Below, piece by piece: positions 44,627 through 54,886 of a stretch of DNA of 64,000 bases. The notes under the pieces were generated by a model. The model worked only from the letters and a program-made list of their open reading frames with translations, was not told the DNA's origin and did no database searches. The stretch covers positions 1 to 64,000 of the forward strand of contig NZ_RQFY01000001.1 in the NCBI RefSeq assembly GCF_004769555.1, read 5' to 3'. Source of the stretch: Leptospira koniambonensis. GTDB taxonomy: Bacteria; Spirochaetota; Leptospiria; Leptospirales; Leptospiraceae. The stretch's first letter is position 1. Each line of letters opens with the position of its first letter. A program made the translations under genes and the position numbers.

Positions 44627-44646
44627 AGTTTCATAAGGAGAATGCT

Positions 44647-47600
44647 ATGAAGCTAAATAAACATTTCACTTCACCTGAGAAGGGGTTTTCTAAGGACCTA
44701 AACTGGGTTAAAAGGAATTCTAAGATTTCCAACCCTGACGGATCCGTCGTTTTCGAAGCTAAGGACATTCTTGTTCCGGACCAATGGTCTCAAGTTGCAG
44801 TAGATATTCTTGCCCAGAAGTATTTCAGACGCAAAGGAGTGCCAAAATACTTAAAAAAAGTAGATGAAAAAGGCATTCCAGAATGGTTACAACGCTCTGA
44901 ACCAGACACTGAAAAACTTTCTTCTTTAAAAGCAGAAGATCGTTTTGGTGGAGAGGCTTCCGCGCAGGAAGTTTTCCATCGTTTAGCGGGCTGTTGGACC
45001 TATTGGGGATATAAATACGGTTATTTTTCAGACGAAGAAAGCGCTAAAACTTTCTATGAAGAAGTCTCTTTCATGCTGGCTTCTCAAATGTCCGCTCCTA
45101 ACTCCCCTCAGTGGTTCAATACTGGATTACATTGGGCGTATGGGATCGACGGCAAATCCCAAGGACATTTCTATGTGGATCCTACCAGTGGAAAATTGGT
45201 AAAATCTGCTTCTGCATACGAACATCCACAACCTCATGCATGTTTTATTCAAAGTGTAGACGATGATTTAGTGAATGAAGGTGGTATCATGGATCTTTGG
45301 GTCCGTGAGGCTCGCCTATTCAAATATGGTTCCGGAACTGGAACCAACTTCTCTAACCTGAGAGCGGAAAACGAATCCCTTTCTGGCGGAGGAAAAAGTT
45401 CCGGTTTAATGAGTTTCTTAAAGATCGGAGACCGTGCAGCTGGTGCGATCAAGTCTGGTGGAACCACTCGTCGTGCAGCTAAAATGGTATGTTTGGATGT
45501 AGATCATCCAGATATCGATCGTTTTGTAGATTGGAAAGTGGAAGAAGAGAAGAAAGTAGCTTCTCTTGTAACTGGATCCATTCTGAACAACAGACATCTA
45601 AATGCGATCATGAAAGCTTGTTACGAAATGGAAGGAGAGGATCGTTTCGAACCTAAAAAGAATGCCGCTCTTAAAAAGACAATCGTAGAAGCTAAGAAAG
45701 TTTTAATTCCTGATAATTATATCAAGAGAGTGATTGATCTTGCGAGACAAGGTTATAAAGAACTCATTTTCGAAGAATTAACCACAGACTGGCAATCAGA
45801 AGCGTATAATACTGTTTCTGGACAGAACAGCAATAACTCAGTTCGTCTTCCGAATGAGTTCATGACTGCGGTTGAACAAGATCTTCCTTGGCATTTATAT
45901 AACAGAACTGAAAAGGAAAAAGCTCTCAAAGAAAAAAGAGCTGCTAAACCTGCAAAAACCATCAGAGCAAGAGATCTTTGGGATAGAATTTCTTTTGCAG
46001 CTTGGTCTTCTGCTGACCCAGGAACACAATATCATACTACCATCAACGAATGGCATACCTGCCCTGAAGATGGAAATATCAACGCTTCCAACCCATGTTC
46101 AGAGTATATGTTCTTGGACAATACTGCATGTAACCTGGCTTCTGCAAACTTACAGAAATTTGTAGATCCTGAAACTCTGGTTTTCGATGTAGAAAGTTTC
46201 CGTTATCTTTGCCGTCTTTGGACAATTATCTTAGAGATTTCTGTAACCATGGCTCAGTTCCCATCTAAAGAGATCGCAGAACTTTCTTATAAGTTCAGAA
46301 CTCTTGGACTCGGATATGCAAACCTTGGTTCTGCATTGATGATTATGGGAATTCCTTATGATTCAAAAGAAGCAATGGCGATCACTGGTGCCATCACTTC
46401 TATCATGCATATGACAGCTTATGCTACTTCTGCGGAAATGGCAAAAGAGCTGGGACCATTCCCTGGTTATGAGAAGAATAAAAAGCATATGCTTAGAGTT
46501 CTAAGAAACCATAAAAGAGCGGCATATAATGTTCCTTCTGAAGATTACGAAGGTCTGACTATCACTCCTGTGGGAATTGATCCTGCATACTGCCCTTCTT
46601 ACCTTTTGAAAGCTGCTCAGGAAGATTCTGATAATGCAGTTTCTTTAGGAGAAGCTCATGGATACAGAAACGCACAAGTTACAGTAATCGCACCAACAGG
46701 AACGATCGGTCTTGTAATGGATTGTGATACTACCGGTATCGAGCCTGATTTTGCTTTGGTGAAATTCAAAAAATTAGCGGGTGGTGGTTATTTCAAAATT
46801 ATCAACCAATCAGTTCCTTTGGCTCTTCGTAAACTTGGATACTCCCCTTCTGAGATCGAATCTATCGTGAATTATTGTAAAGGACATGCTACCTTAAACG
46901 GAGCTCCTGTAATCAATACTCAAAGCCTGAAAGAAAAAGGTTTCACGAACGAGATTTTGGAAAAAGTAGAATCTTCTCTTCCTTATGCGTTCGATATCAA
47001 TTTTGCATTCAATAAGTTTAACTTAGGTGAGAATTTCTTACAAAAGAACTTAGGGATCGCAAAAGAAACGTATGATTCTTTCACATTCAATCTTCTTGAA
47101 CATTTAGGTTTTTCTAAAGATGAGATCAATAAAGCAAACGACTATGTTTGTGGAACAATGACCATCGAGAACGCACCTTATTTAAAGGAGAAAGATTACC
47201 CTGTATTCGATTGCGCGAACAAATGTGGTAAATACGGAAAACGTTATCTTTCCTATGAGTCTCATATCCGCACTATGGCTGCAGCTCAGCCATTCATCAG
47301 CGGTGCGATCTCTAAGACAATTAACCTTCCGGAAGATGCAACTATTGAAGATATCAAAAACGCATACTATATCTCTTGGAAGATGATGGTAAAAGCGAAT
47401 GCTCTTTATCGCGACGGATCTAAACTTTCTCAACCTTTGAATTCTGTATTGGAACTTCTAAACGGAATCGAATTAGAAGAACAAGAAGAGATCGCAGAAG
47501 CTGCGGTTGCTAAAGATCCTTCTCAATTTGCGGAAAAAATCGTTTATAAGTATATCTCTCACAGACGTAAACTTCCTAACAGAAGAGCTGGTTATACTCA

Positions 47601-48243
47601 AAAAGCAGTCGTTGGCGGTCACAAAGTTTATTTAAGAACTGGTGAATACGAAGACGGACAACTCGGAGAGATCTTCGTGGATATGCACAAAGAAGGTGCT
47701 GCGTTCAGAAGTTTGATGAACGCATTTGCGATTTCCGTGTCTTTAGGCCTACAACATGGAGTTCCATTAGAAGAGTTTGTAGATGCATTCACATTCTTCA
47801 AATTCGAGCCGAATGGTATCGTGACCGGAAACAAACATATCAAAATGAGTACTTCCGTAATCGATTTTATCTTCAGAGAACTTGCGATCACTTATCTGGG
47901 AAGATATGATCTTGGCCAAGTAGCTCCAGAAGATCTAAGAGGAGACGAGATCGGATCCAGAAAATCTTCTGAGTCCATCCAGCAGCCTAAAGCGGCTTCT
48001 CAACCGGTGGCTTCTGCGGTAGTGGAAACTGCTCCTGCTTCTGAGCCGGAAACTATTTCCTACTCTCAGATGATCATTAAAGAGAAGCCTACCTCAGGAA
48101 TTGCTCTTATGGAAGAGATCAAAATGGCAAGGATCAAAGGTTATACCGGAGATTCCTGCACAGAATGTGGATCTTTCGAAATGGTAAGGAACGGTTCTTG
48201 TTTGAAATGTATGTCCTGCGGTGCAACCACTGGATGCTCTTGA
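44647..48243 (+). CDS. nrdJ: Vitamin B12-dependent (class II) ribonucleoside-diphosphate reductase NrdJ
   Basis: A 1198-residue enzyme from the ATG at 44647, with AAGGAG 6 nt upstream; an in-frame extension to 44620 is unnecessary. It reduces ribonucleotides to deoxyribonucleotides using adenosylcobalamin. Landmarks are [28 protein letters not shown] (first active-site Cys region), [33 protein letters not shown] with the radical-site Cys loop, and [14 protein letters not shown]. The tail has two CxxC zinc-ribbon pairs (CTECG, CLKCMSC) and ends GCS. It stands alone behind tRNA-Asn and converges on gspN across a shared terminator. Confidence 0.97.
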   Translation: MKLNKHFTSPEKGFSKDLNWVKRNSKISNPDGSVVFEAKDILVPDQWSQVAVDILAQKYFRRKGVPKYLKKVDEKGIPEWLQRSEPDTEKLSSLKAEDRFGGEASAQEVFHRLAGCWTYWGYKYGYFSDEESAKTFYEEVSFMLASQMSAPNSPQWFNTGLHWAYGIDGKSQGHFYVDPTSGKLVKSASAYEHPQPHACFIQSVDDDLVNEGGIMDLWVREARLFKYGSGTGTNFSNLRAENESLSGGGKSSGLMSFLKIGDRAAGAIKSGGTTRRAAKMVCLDVDHPDIDRFVDWKVEEEKKVASLVTGSILNNRHLNAIMKACYEMEGEDRFEPKKNAALKKTIVEAKKVLIPDNYIKRVIDLARQGYKELIFEELTTDWQSEAYNTVSGQNSNNSVRLPNEFMTAVEQDLPWHLYNRTEKEKALKEKRAAKPAKTIRARDLWDRISFAAWSSADPGTQYHTTINEWHTCPEDGNINASNPCSEYMFLDNTACNLASANLQKFVDPETLVFDVESFRYLCRLWTIILEISVTMAQFPSKEIAELSYKFRTLGLGYANLGSALMIMGIPYDSKEAMAITGAITSIMHMTAYATSAEMAKELGPFPGYEKNKKHMLRVLRNHKRAAYNVPSEDYEGLTITPVGIDPAYCPSYLLKAAQEDSDNAVSLGEAHGYRNAQVTVIAPTGTIGLVMDCDTTGIEPDFALVKFKKLAGGGYFKIINQSVPLALRKLGYSPSEIESIVNYCKGHATLNGAPVINTQSLKEKGFTNEILEKVESSLPYAFDINFAFNKFNLGENFLQKNLGIAKETYDSFTFNLLEHLGFSKDEINKANDYVCGTMTIENAPYLKEKDYPVFDCANKCGKYGKRYLSYESHIRTMAAAQPFISGAISKTINLPEDATIEDIKNAYYISWKMMVKANALYRDGSKLSQPLNSVLELLNGIELEEQEEIAEAAVAKDPSQFAEKIVYKYISHRRKLPNRRAGYTQKAVVGGHKVYLRTGEYEDGQLGEIFVDMHKEGAAFRSLMNAFAISVSLGLQHGVPLEEFVDAFTFFKFEPNGIVTGNKHIKMSTSVIDFIFRELAITYLGRYDLGQVAPEDLRGDEIGSRKSSESIQQPKAASQPVASAVVETAPASEPETISYSQMIIKEKPTSGIALMEEIKMARIKGYTGDSCTECGSFEMVRNGSCLKCMSCGATTGCS

Positions 48244-48272
48244 TCTAAAGAGCACCAGCTCGCGTTGATAAT

Positions 48273-48311
48273 AAAAAAACCTCAGGTGGGATCAACACTT
48301 GAGGTTTTTTT
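48273..48311 (+). terminator. Bidirectional terminator between nrdJ and gspN
   Basis: A7-CCTCA (48273-48284) pairs with TGAGG-T7 (48300-48311), extended by GTG/CAC with one mismatch. A-run and T-run on both flanks let it serve both convergent operons. Confidence 0.92.
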
Positions 48312-48338
48312 ATGCATTGAGAAAAGTTTAGAAATTCT

Positions 48339-49295
48339 TTAAGGTGCTGGGCTGCCAGGTAAACCAGCAGGAGAGTTCAAACCTGGAATTTTGAATTCAG
48401 GTCTTTGGAAACTTCCTGTAATTGGGATACATTTCCCATTTCCACCTTTTTCTAAAAGATCCAAGGACCCTACAATGATCTGGTTTTCTGCAGCAGAGGC
48501 GAAATTCCTTTCTAACTCGAAACAAACTTTTAGATTTAATTGAGAATTGGGAAATGAATCTGAAAGTCTGATATTTCCGTGAAGATCCAATCTTGCAACG
48601 GATGTATCTATTACAAATTCTTCGAACTCTACCATTCCTTGGTCAATTCTGGAAGTGATTAGTATCTTATTTATGAAAAAGTTTTCTATTTTTCCTATAA
48701 AAGGAAAATCAGGAAGATTCGGAAAAGATCCGAATTTTCCTTCCGGCATTTTAAGAGAGAATGCTCCGCCAAATCTGCTAGCTGGGACAACCAGAGAGTC
48801 TAATTGCAGGTGACCTTCTAACTCTCCTATGGTCCCTAGAGTTTGATTGTCATAGTCTATTTCTAAATCTTCTATCTCGAAATCACCGTTTACCTTTTTT
48901 CGTAGTAAAGAAAAAAGTCCAGCTTTGATATGGGCATTCTTGGATCTAATCTTGAATGATTGTCCCATGATCTCCATCGATTCGACGGAAACTTTTCCGA
49001 GCAGAACTGAGACTGAGAGTTCGTTAAAAAATATACTGCTTGGTTGTCCGGAAGAAGAATTCATTAATTGGCGGACAATATTTTCGTACGGGAATAATAG
49101 GATCAAAAAAAGAAGAAAGGAACTAAGCCCACTTCCTATTAAGATTAGTTTTTGTTTGAGGGAGAATCTAGGAGTATCCTCCTCTTCTAATCCGTCTGGA
49201 GGTAATTCCTCCAATTCCATGGTGAGGAATTCTTCTTCCTCATTGGAAATTAGTTCATCCTCTTCTTCTATTTCTATCTTTTTTGGGCGTGCCAT
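48339..49295 (-). CDS. gspN: Type II secretion system protein GspN-like
   Basis: A 318-residue inner membrane protein started at the ATG at 49295, 1 nt after the gspM stop, with GGAA upstream; a longer frame to 49328 overlaps gspM. An acidic, charged N-terminal tail (about 1-45) precedes one transmembrane helix (about 53-73). A periplasmic beta-rich region resembling GspN/AsmA-like repeats contains LSVSVLLGKVSVESMEI and NAHIKAGLFSLL. Its end is Pro/Gly-rich. It is the last gene of the gsp operon. Assignment rests on position and on the GspN-like fold pattern. Confidence 0.75.
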   Translation of the reverse strand: MARPKKIEIEEEDELISNEEEEFLTMELEELPPDGLEEEDTPRFSLKQKLILIGSGLSSFLLFLILLFPYENIVRQLMNSSSGQPSSIFFNELSVSVLLGKVSVESMEIMGQSFKIRSKNAHIKAGLFSLLRKKVNGDFEIEDLEIDYDNQTLGTIGELEGHLQLDSLVVPASRFGGAFSLKMPEGKFGSFPNLPDFPFIGKIENFFINKILITSRIDQGMVEFEEFVIDTSVARLDLHGNIRLSDSFPNSQLNLKVCFELERNFASAAENQIIVGSLDLLEKGGNGKCIPITGSFQRPEFKIPGLNSPAGLPGSPAP

Positions 49296-49296
49296 C

Positions 49297-49827
49297 TTAT
49301 TTTCCAGAAGCGACGCTATAGGCCGCAATTTTCATGTTCACGTCGTAGGTATTTCTATCTTGGTAAGGTTTGTTGGTCTGGAAATATTCGACCCTTGCAT
49401 TTACCTTATTACCCTTATCTATATCAAATAATAAGGCCATAACGTTTTCTAGAGGAACACCTCTTAAATTCACTTCAAAAACGATTACTTGGTATTTTCC
49501 TTTGTCGATCGTTTTCGCGGGGATAGGTCTCATCGATGAAATTCTATCCTTTACTCCATTCTCAGAAAAGATCCTTTCCAACTTTGCTGCAAATGCACTT
49601 TGATCATTCTCCCCAGTATTTACATTCTCCAGAGATCTGAAAAATAAATAATCTGAGATTGTTTTGTCTAACTGTGCGACTAATCCAGGTGTATTATTAA
49701 CTGTCTCAGATAGATCTGTCCTGAGCCTATAAATTTTACGGACTACTAAGAATACGAGCAGTGCCAGAATTAGTCCTGCTGCGATCAGTAATAAAAATTT
49801 TTCCCTAGGTTGTAATTTTTGCCACAT
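49297..49827 (-). CDS. gspM: Type II secretion system protein GspM-like
   Basis: A 176-residue bitopic inner membrane protein. A short cytoplasmic N-terminus (MWQKLQPREKFLLL) is followed by a transmembrane helix (about 13-29), the standard GspM start. The periplasmic ferredoxin-like domain includes VFEVNLRGVPLENVMALLFDID, close to the GspM consensus. It forms the assembly platform with GspL, GspC and GspF. It is positioned between gspL and gspN in canonical order. Confidence 0.85.
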   Translation of the reverse strand: MWQKLQPREKFLLLIAAGLILALLVFLVVRKIYRLRTDLSETVNNTPGLVAQLDKTISDYLFFRSLENVNTGENDQSAFAAKLERIFSENGVKDRISSMRPIPAKTIDKGKYQVIVFEVNLRGVPLENVMALLFDIDKGNKVNARVEYFQTNKPYQDRNTYDVNMKIAAYSVASGK

Positions 49828-49839
49828 AGACGATCCCTC

Positions 49840-51456
49840 TTAATCGTTTTCTTCGATTTTAGAGGACACCTCCATTTTAATCACAAAGGAAACTTTATAC
49901 GTTTTGAGTCCGAAGTTCGGGCGGTTACTTTCTAATTTTACGGTTTTGAACATTGACGATCGGGCCAAAGAATCTTGTACTTTTCCGATTTCTGAAATTT
50001 CGTTTACTGCGCCTTGGATAGAAACCGTGCCGTTATCGTAAGTTATACTTTGGAATAAGAAAGGTTGCATTCCTGGATCAGGAAACTTTAAAGAAATCTC
50101 ATGTAGTACGTCCAACACACTCGGCTTAGATAGATACTTTCTATAAAGTTCGGTTTTTCTTTCTGCGCCATCTCTTAGGCTTTTTGCAAATTCTATAGGA
50201 TCTCTATTAGAAGGTACACTGGACCCAGTGCTAGATTTTACTTTTTCAGCTAGGATCTTATTGGCTGCGGCAAGTTTTCTTTTATCAGAAATAATTCCTA
50301 AGAAAAATACTCCGATCAAAAGTACAAAAGAGACTGAACCTAAGATAATATGAGGTTTGAATATACTTATATCGAATAAGTTCTTGTTTAGCCTTTTTAC
50401 ATAAGGAGTTTCTAAAAAATCTATTTTAGTTTTTTTAGATTGGATTAGATGATAGGCCATCCCATAGCAGGTGGCGAATCTGTCCGGATCTGCGCTTAAG
50501 AAATCGTATCTTCGGGCTTGGATCCCAAGATTTTCTCCAATAAAGGATTCTAAGTCTCTAACCTTACTTCCTTCTCCAGAAAGATAAACTACTTCAGGTC
50601 TTTCAGTTTCTTCTAATGAAAGGAAACTTCTGCGAACTTCTTCGCTTAAGGATGTGAAAAATTCTTGAGCGATTGCAAATGCCTTTTTGATATCTGCAAC
50701 TTTGAGTTTGTATTCTTTTGCGAATAAGTTCAAGCCGTCTTCAGGCGAATGAAATGGTTCGAATTGTATGCTAGTCTTTAAAGCTTCTGCTTTATCTTTA
50801 GGGATCTTTAAGGCTTTCGAAATTTCTTCAGTAAGAGTATCTCCACCTACGGAAAGAAAACGTGTATGCGCTATCTTTCCATCCTTGGTTACGTTCAAGA
50901 TGGATTTTTTACCACCTATGTCTAACTGAGCAATATTCGCGAACTGTATCTCTTTATGTAAATGTTTGGAAATAACAGAACCCAAACATACTGAATCAAC
51001 GAAGATCCCGCGGAACACTAGGCTGGATTCTAAAAAAGGATAAGCTAATGTATCAAACTCTGAATGATGAGAAGTATAAGTAATTACGTCTGACTTGTCT
51101 TGGTCTATTCTCCAAACTGAGCCTAGGACCTCTACAGTTTCCATTGGGAAAGGAACTCTACTTTCTATTTCGAAAGGAATTACTTCTCTAACTGCTTTTT
51201 CCGTAGTTAATGGAATGGAGATCTCTCTTACAAAAAGTCGATCTAGGGAAAGAGAAAGTACGATTGCATGTTCTTCTGCGAAATATGTGTTAATAAAACG
51301 AAGTATATTTGTTTCATACTCCTTTTCTTCCATTCTGGAGATGGGCATGGTCTCTGCTCGAAGCAAAGTTAGGTTCCCTGCCACTCTTTGGAACAGAACA
51401 CCTTTTACAGAATTTGTACCGTAATCTACGGTTAAAAACTTTTCGTATAAGAACAT
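49840..51456 (-). CDS. gspL: Type II secretion system protein GspL-like (actin-fold/PilM-type)
   Basis: A 538-residue bitopic protein, longer than typical GspL (about 400). The N-terminal cytoplasmic part (about 1-350) has an actin-like ATPase fold with FLTVDYGTNSVKGVLF, IAQLDIGGKKSILNV and VVYLSGEGSKVRDL, more PilM-like than short GspL. A transmembrane helix lies at about 370-388 (IILGSVSFVLLIGVFFLG), followed by a coiled region and a periplasmic ferredoxin-like domain (YKVSFVIKMEV). It links the GspE ATPase to the platform. Its ATG overlaps the gspK stop by 1 nt. Confidence 0.87.
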   Translation of the reverse strand: MFLYEKFLTVDYGTNSVKGVLFQRVAGNLTLLRAETMPISRMEEKEYETNILRFINTYFAEEHAIVLSLSLDRLFVREISIPLTTEKAVREVIPFEIESRVPFPMETVEVLGSVWRIDQDKSDVITYTSHHSEFDTLAYPFLESSLVFRGIFVDSVCLGSVISKHLHKEIQFANIAQLDIGGKKSILNVTKDGKIAHTRFLSVGGDTLTEEISKALKIPKDKAEALKTSIQFEPFHSPEDGLNLFAKEYKLKVADIKKAFAIAQEFFTSLSEEVRRSFLSLEETERPEVVYLSGEGSKVRDLESFIGENLGIQARRYDFLSADPDRFATCYGMAYHLIQSKKTKIDFLETPYVKRLNKNLFDISIFKPHIILGSVSFVLLIGVFFLGIISDKRKLAAANKILAEKVKSSTGSSVPSNRDPIEFAKSLRDGAERKTELYRKYLSKPSVLDVLHEISLKFPDPGMQPFLFQSITYDNGTVSIQGAVNEISEIGKVQDSLARSSMFKTVKLESNRPNFGLKTYKVSFVIKMEVSSKIEEND

Positions 51457-52586
51457 TAATCTTCTCTATAATATAGCATCAGGTTATTGGTCAGGTCAAA
51501 AATTCCGGTGATCCTACGAACAATCTTAGGTCCTTTCATAACATCGGAAGTTTTTTTACTATTATAGTTTCTTTCTACTTCCCCGACGGCGCTGATCCGA
51601 AATATTTCGCCCTTTGTTTTGATCCTTCCACCGGAGACATCGGTTCCTTCTCCCGCTAATTCTTTGTAAAGAGAAAGCCCGCCTACGGAAGGTACCTGGA
51701 ATTCTGGGATGGTTTCCAGATCCTTAATTTCTTTCAGGTAACCGCCCTTTTTGATCTTCATTTTCATGATCTGAAGAACGGATTGGCGGTTCATAAAATC
51801 GGATAGAGACATTAAAACGAAGTACGGTGCGGCGTTCAAGTTGATTCTATCGTCATAGTTCCTTTGGAAAGGCACAAACGCGGTCAGATTATTTGCCAAA
51901 ACGAAATCAGACTCTCCAATCAGACTTTTTTCCTCGTCGGACATAAAATCTTTGGAATACTTTTGTTCATAGTCAGGAGGTTTTTGGGAGCCATAGACTA
52001 ATTTAGGATCGAATCCCTTCACAGAGGTTAGCTCTGAAAGAGAATACATATATGCGTTTTTGATCTTTCTGGGAGGAGTCAGTTTTTCATAATATGAAAT
52101 TTCAAAATTTCCCTGGCTATCATCGTCCAACCAATCTATCACCGGGTTGAAAAGATCCCTTTTCATTCCCAAACGTTCCAGAAGTCTTTGAGCCATTTCT
52201 TGGTTTCTTAAATTCAGTTCTTTTGTATCTGCATTGAAGATAGAATTTAAATTAATTTTTCCGTCTTCACCCTGGATCTTATAATAGATCCATCCTCCTC
52301 CCATTGGAACTGGAGGCGGGTTCAAACCTATTCCAGATTGGTATAATTGTTCTTCCGGAATTTTCCTAAGTGCTGCCAAGGCTCCTTGGAATCCTGCCTT
52401 TGCTAAAAGAGAAGCCTTGAATCCAGACATTTCTCCTTGTGAAATTTTATATTCTGCCATGGATCTTTCTGCAAAATCCAAGGTGGTAGTTAGAGCGGCT
52501 ACACCAATGCCTCCGACTAGGAGCATTACAATTGCTCCTCTTCTTCTGGAGAATCTTCTGCCTTTTAGACCAAGACCTGAATTCAT
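51456..52586 (-). CDS. gspK: Type II secretion minor pseudopilin GspK
   Basis: A 376-residue pseudopilin at the tip of the pseudopilus. After a basic N-terminus, the RRRGAIVMLLVGGIGVAAL segment is the prepilin-like cleavage region. As usual for GspK, it lacks the Glu at +5 of the mature protein found in the other pseudopilins. The body has the SAM-like/alpha-beta insertion seen in GspK, with EDGKINLNSIF and PVIDWLDDDSQG (Asp-rich, fits the calcium site). It ends with a beta strand. It overlaps gspJ by 4 nt. Confidence 0.92.
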   Translation of the reverse strand: MNSGLGLKGRRFSRRRGAIVMLLVGGIGVAALTTTLDFAERSMAEYKISQGEMSGFKASLLAKAGFQGALAALRKIPEEQLYQSGIGLNPPPVPMGGGWIYYKIQGEDGKINLNSIFNADTKELNLRNQEMAQRLLERLGMKRDLFNPVIDWLDDDSQGNFEISYYEKLTPPRKIKNAYMYSLSELTSVKGFDPKLVYGSQKPPDYEQKYSKDFMSDEEKSLIGESDFVLANNLTAFVPFQRNYDDRINLNAAPYFVLMSLSDFMNRQSVLQIMKMKIKKGGYLKEIKDLETIPEFQVPSVGGLSLYKELAGEGTDVSGGRIKTKGEIFRISAVGEVERNYNSKKTSDVMKGPKIVRRITGIFDLTNNLMLYYRED

Positions 52587-53278
52587 TTCAGAAGAATCCC
52601 TGGGAATGCAAGAGTTTCAAAACGTCTTTCCTTGTTTCCCATATTTGCGATGATCTCTATTCGGATAAGACGAGGAATACTTTTCCTTTGGAAGGAATCC
52701 CATTCTTCTTCCCATTCTTTTCCTGTTTTGGAAAATTTAAAAGAGAGAGATTTTACGTTATCTAATAGCTCGTATTCTTGTCCTCCAACGAATGGATAAC
52801 GATCTACTATCTCATCTTCTCTTCTCATTAATTTATAATAATCAGTGCCGTCTTTTTGTTTTAAGTAATATTCTACTTCTCTTACTTCTGGAAGTGCAAC
52901 TTCTTCCGAGTTAGGATGGACTGCTGCAAATACTATAAAATGATCTTTAGTACTTTCTCCGGGATGTCTCGGTCCATCTTCTGATTTGCGTGATTTTCTA
53001 CTTACGAAGACCAGATTTTTTTCTGTTTGAAAATAGTAAGCCATGGTCAAAGTACTTCGAATATTTTCGATGACTGAGATCGCTTTTTCTCTATCTACAC
53101 CATCTGAGCCTGAAGTAGGACGAGTTACTTTTAAGATGGTAGCATAAGTCCCGAATACCATTCCGAGTAAAACTCCAAGTAATGCTGCTACGATCGTTAA
53201 TTCTATGAGTGTAAATCCGGACCTTCTTCTTTTGCGAAGATATATAAGGGAAATTGAATGTTGAGAAGAGGTTCTCAT
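52583..53278 (-). CDS. gspJ: Type II secretion minor pseudopilin GspJ
   Basis: A 231-residue protein with a prepilin peptidase site RRSGFTLIELTIVAALLG (about 19-36), Glu at +5 of the mature protein. The hydrophobic helix is followed by a beta-rich domain with VEYYLKQKDGTDYYKLMRRED. It helps GspK and GspI form the pseudopilus tip. It overlaps gspK by 4 nt and lies 1 nt after gspI. Confidence 0.9.
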   Translation of the reverse strand: MRTSSQHSISLIYLRKRRRSGFTLIELTIVAALLGVLLGMVFGTYATILKVTRPTSGSDGVDREKAISVIENIRSTLTMAYYFQTEKNLVFVSRKSRKSEDGPRHPGESTKDHFIVFAAVHPNSEEVALPEVREVEYYLKQKDGTDYYKLMRREDEIVDRYPFVGGQEYELLDNVKSLSFKFSKTGKEWEEEWDSFQRKSIPRLIRIEIIANMGNKERRFETLAFPGILLK

Positions 53279-53279
53279 A

Positions 53280-53828
53280 TTAATTCATCCTTGCCTTATA
53301 GGTCTCTATAGTGTATTGTTCCTTTACTGGAATTCCTTGGTTATCTCTTCCGCCCGTTGGATATTCTATAGTTACATAAATGTGAAATACTGCGATAAGT
53401 CCGCCCGTTGCAGAACCTTGGTTATTACCGGTTCTTTTTGCAATGAGTTGATTCATACTGGAGTTCGTTCCTCCAAGCAAATCTTCAGGTTTTTTACCGC
53501 TTTCTTTTCCTGCCATTTTAAGAAGATCCAAATTCTCTTCTTTGATGATTGTAGTAAATCTCCAGTCTTGGTAACCTGGGATATCCCCGGAACTAGTATC
53601 TGCTTGCAGAATAGTGGCAGAGTCTATCTGAGCCATTTTAATTTTTGCTAAATGAGTAGCTTCCATTTGGAGTGCTGCAACTTTTTTGAGTCGTATTCCT
53701 TCTGAAACCACCATGAGTACATAGAGAAGCCAACCTGCGGCGAGTGCGAAAGCCAAGGTCATTTCCAAAATAGTAAAACCCTGTCTCTTTTTAAGAGGGT
53801 TTTTTCTTTTAAAACTTACTCGTACCAT
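53280..53828 (-). CDS. gspI: Type II secretion minor pseudopilin GspI
   Basis: A 182-residue pseudopilin. The prepilin site is KRQGFTILEMTLAFALAAG (about 14-32), with Glu at +5. The mature domain is small (about 150 residues) and includes LDLLKMAGKESGKKPEDLL and a C-terminal strand VEYP/Y-type region, here VTIEYPTGG. The start overlaps the end of gspH by 20 nt. It acts as the core of the minor pseudopilin complex. Confidence 0.87.
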   Translation of the reverse strand: MVRVSFKRKNPLKKRQGFTILEMTLAFALAAGWLLYVLMVVSEGIRLKKVAALQMEATHLAKIKMAQIDSATILQADTSSGDIPGYQDWRFTTIIKEENLDLLKMAGKESGKKPEDLLGGTNSSMNQLIAKRTGNNQGSATGGLIAVFHIYVTIEYPTGGRDNQGIPVKEQYTIETYKARMN

Positions 53829-54378
53829 ATTGCTCGCTACGTTTGTATTCTTCCAATTGTTCCTTGGAAACGGTCACTTCCCCGTCTTCTATATCAGATT
53901 TTCCACCATAACGTTTGATAATTAGTGTTCTTTTAATTTCAGGATCTGGACCTAAGTGAATATAAAAATCTTCGGCCACAGCCATCGGAGAAAACGGAAT
54001 TCGGATCTTTCCTGTATTATATCTATAACCTCTTCCGTCCATCACATCTATAATGGAAGAAGAGCTCGGAAGTTCCCTGTCTTTGAATACTGGAACTTCC
54101 TTTAGACCAGTCTCGTCTCTTTCCATATCTATGACTGTATAAGTTTCAGTATCTACGTTTAGCTGAAGATAGACTGTTCTTTGATTGATCTTTGCCCTTC
54201 TGAAACAGAAGTTCACAACGTCATGTAATAACATTGCTTCTTCTTGGGCGCCTGGTGTGAATAAACTAGCTAAGGAAGGAAGCACAAGAGCGAACATCAC
54301 TCCAATCAGGAATACTGCGACTCCCAATTCGATCAATGTGAAGCCAGAACGGATCCGGCCTTTCGCTCTCGGGCTCAT
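53809..54378 (-). CDS. gspH: Type II secretion pseudopilin GspH
   Basis: A 189-residue protein with the prepilin site IRSGFTLIELGVAVFLIGV (about 10-28). The mature beta-sandwich includes VDTETYTVIDMERDETG, typical for the GspH/FimT family, and LIIKRYGGKSDI near the end. It connects the GspG shaft to the tip. It ends inside gspI (20-nt overlap) and lies 5 nt after gspG. Confidence 0.88.
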   Translation of the reverse strand: MSPRAKGRIRSGFTLIELGVAVFLIGVMFALVLPSLASLFTPGAQEEAMLLHDVVNFCFRRAKINQRTVYLQLNVDTETYTVIDMERDETGLKEVPVFKDRELPSSSSIIDVMDGRGYRYNTGKIRIPFSPMAVAEDFYIHLGPDPEIKRTLIIKRYGGKSDIEDGEVTVSKEQLEEYKRSEQYGTSKF

Positions 54379-54383
54379 TGGAT

Positions 54384-54863
54384 TTACTTTTTAGTGCCGG
54401 CAGAAGTGAATTGGGCAGGATACTGTTCTTCTTTAGTAATATCGAAGTCTGAATTCAAACCTTCTCCACCTTCTACTTTATCCTGACCAAAAGTGATGAT
54501 CTGGATCTCGCCTGCGCCATCATATCTAAGTTTGTATGGATTTTTCCAAGGATCATTAATAGCATCTTTACTATTCATCATTGGAGTCCAGGTCTCAGGG
54601 ATATCTCCAGTAGTTGGTTTTTCTACTAATGCGTCTAAGCCTTGCTCTTCACTAGGATAAGTTCCAAATTTAGAAGCATATCTTTCCAAATGCATTCTAA
54701 GTTCCTGTCTGTCTTTTTTGATCTTCATCTTCGCAGTTTCGTTGGTTACAGTTCCGAAATCTACGTTAACAAGGATGATCGCCATAAGCGCTCCCAAAAT
54801 AGCAACGACGATCGCTAATTCTATAAGAGTGAATCCTTTTCTCCGTTTGTTTCCCGTTTTCAA
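54384..54863 (-). CDS. gspG: Type II secretion major pseudopilin GspG
   Basis: A 159-residue protein, the shaft subunit. The prepilin site is RRKGFTLIELAIVVAILGAL (about 8-27). The mature domain matches GspG closely: FGTYPSEEQGLDALVEKPT, W-x-P, INDPWKNPYKLRYDG and FGQDKVEGGEG.NSD, which is the calcium-binding C-terminal loop. The length is typical (about 145-160). Confidence 0.97.
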   Translation of the reverse strand: MKTGNKRRKGFTLIELAIVVAILGALMAIILVNVDFGTVTNETAKMKIKKDRQELRMHLERYASKFGTYPSEEQGLDALVEKPTTGDIPETWTPMMNSKDAINDPWKNPYKLRYDGAGEIQIITFGQDKVEGGEGLNSDFDITKEEQYPAQFTSAGTKK

Positions 54864-54886
54864 AGTCGGTTCTCCTATTTCTATTG

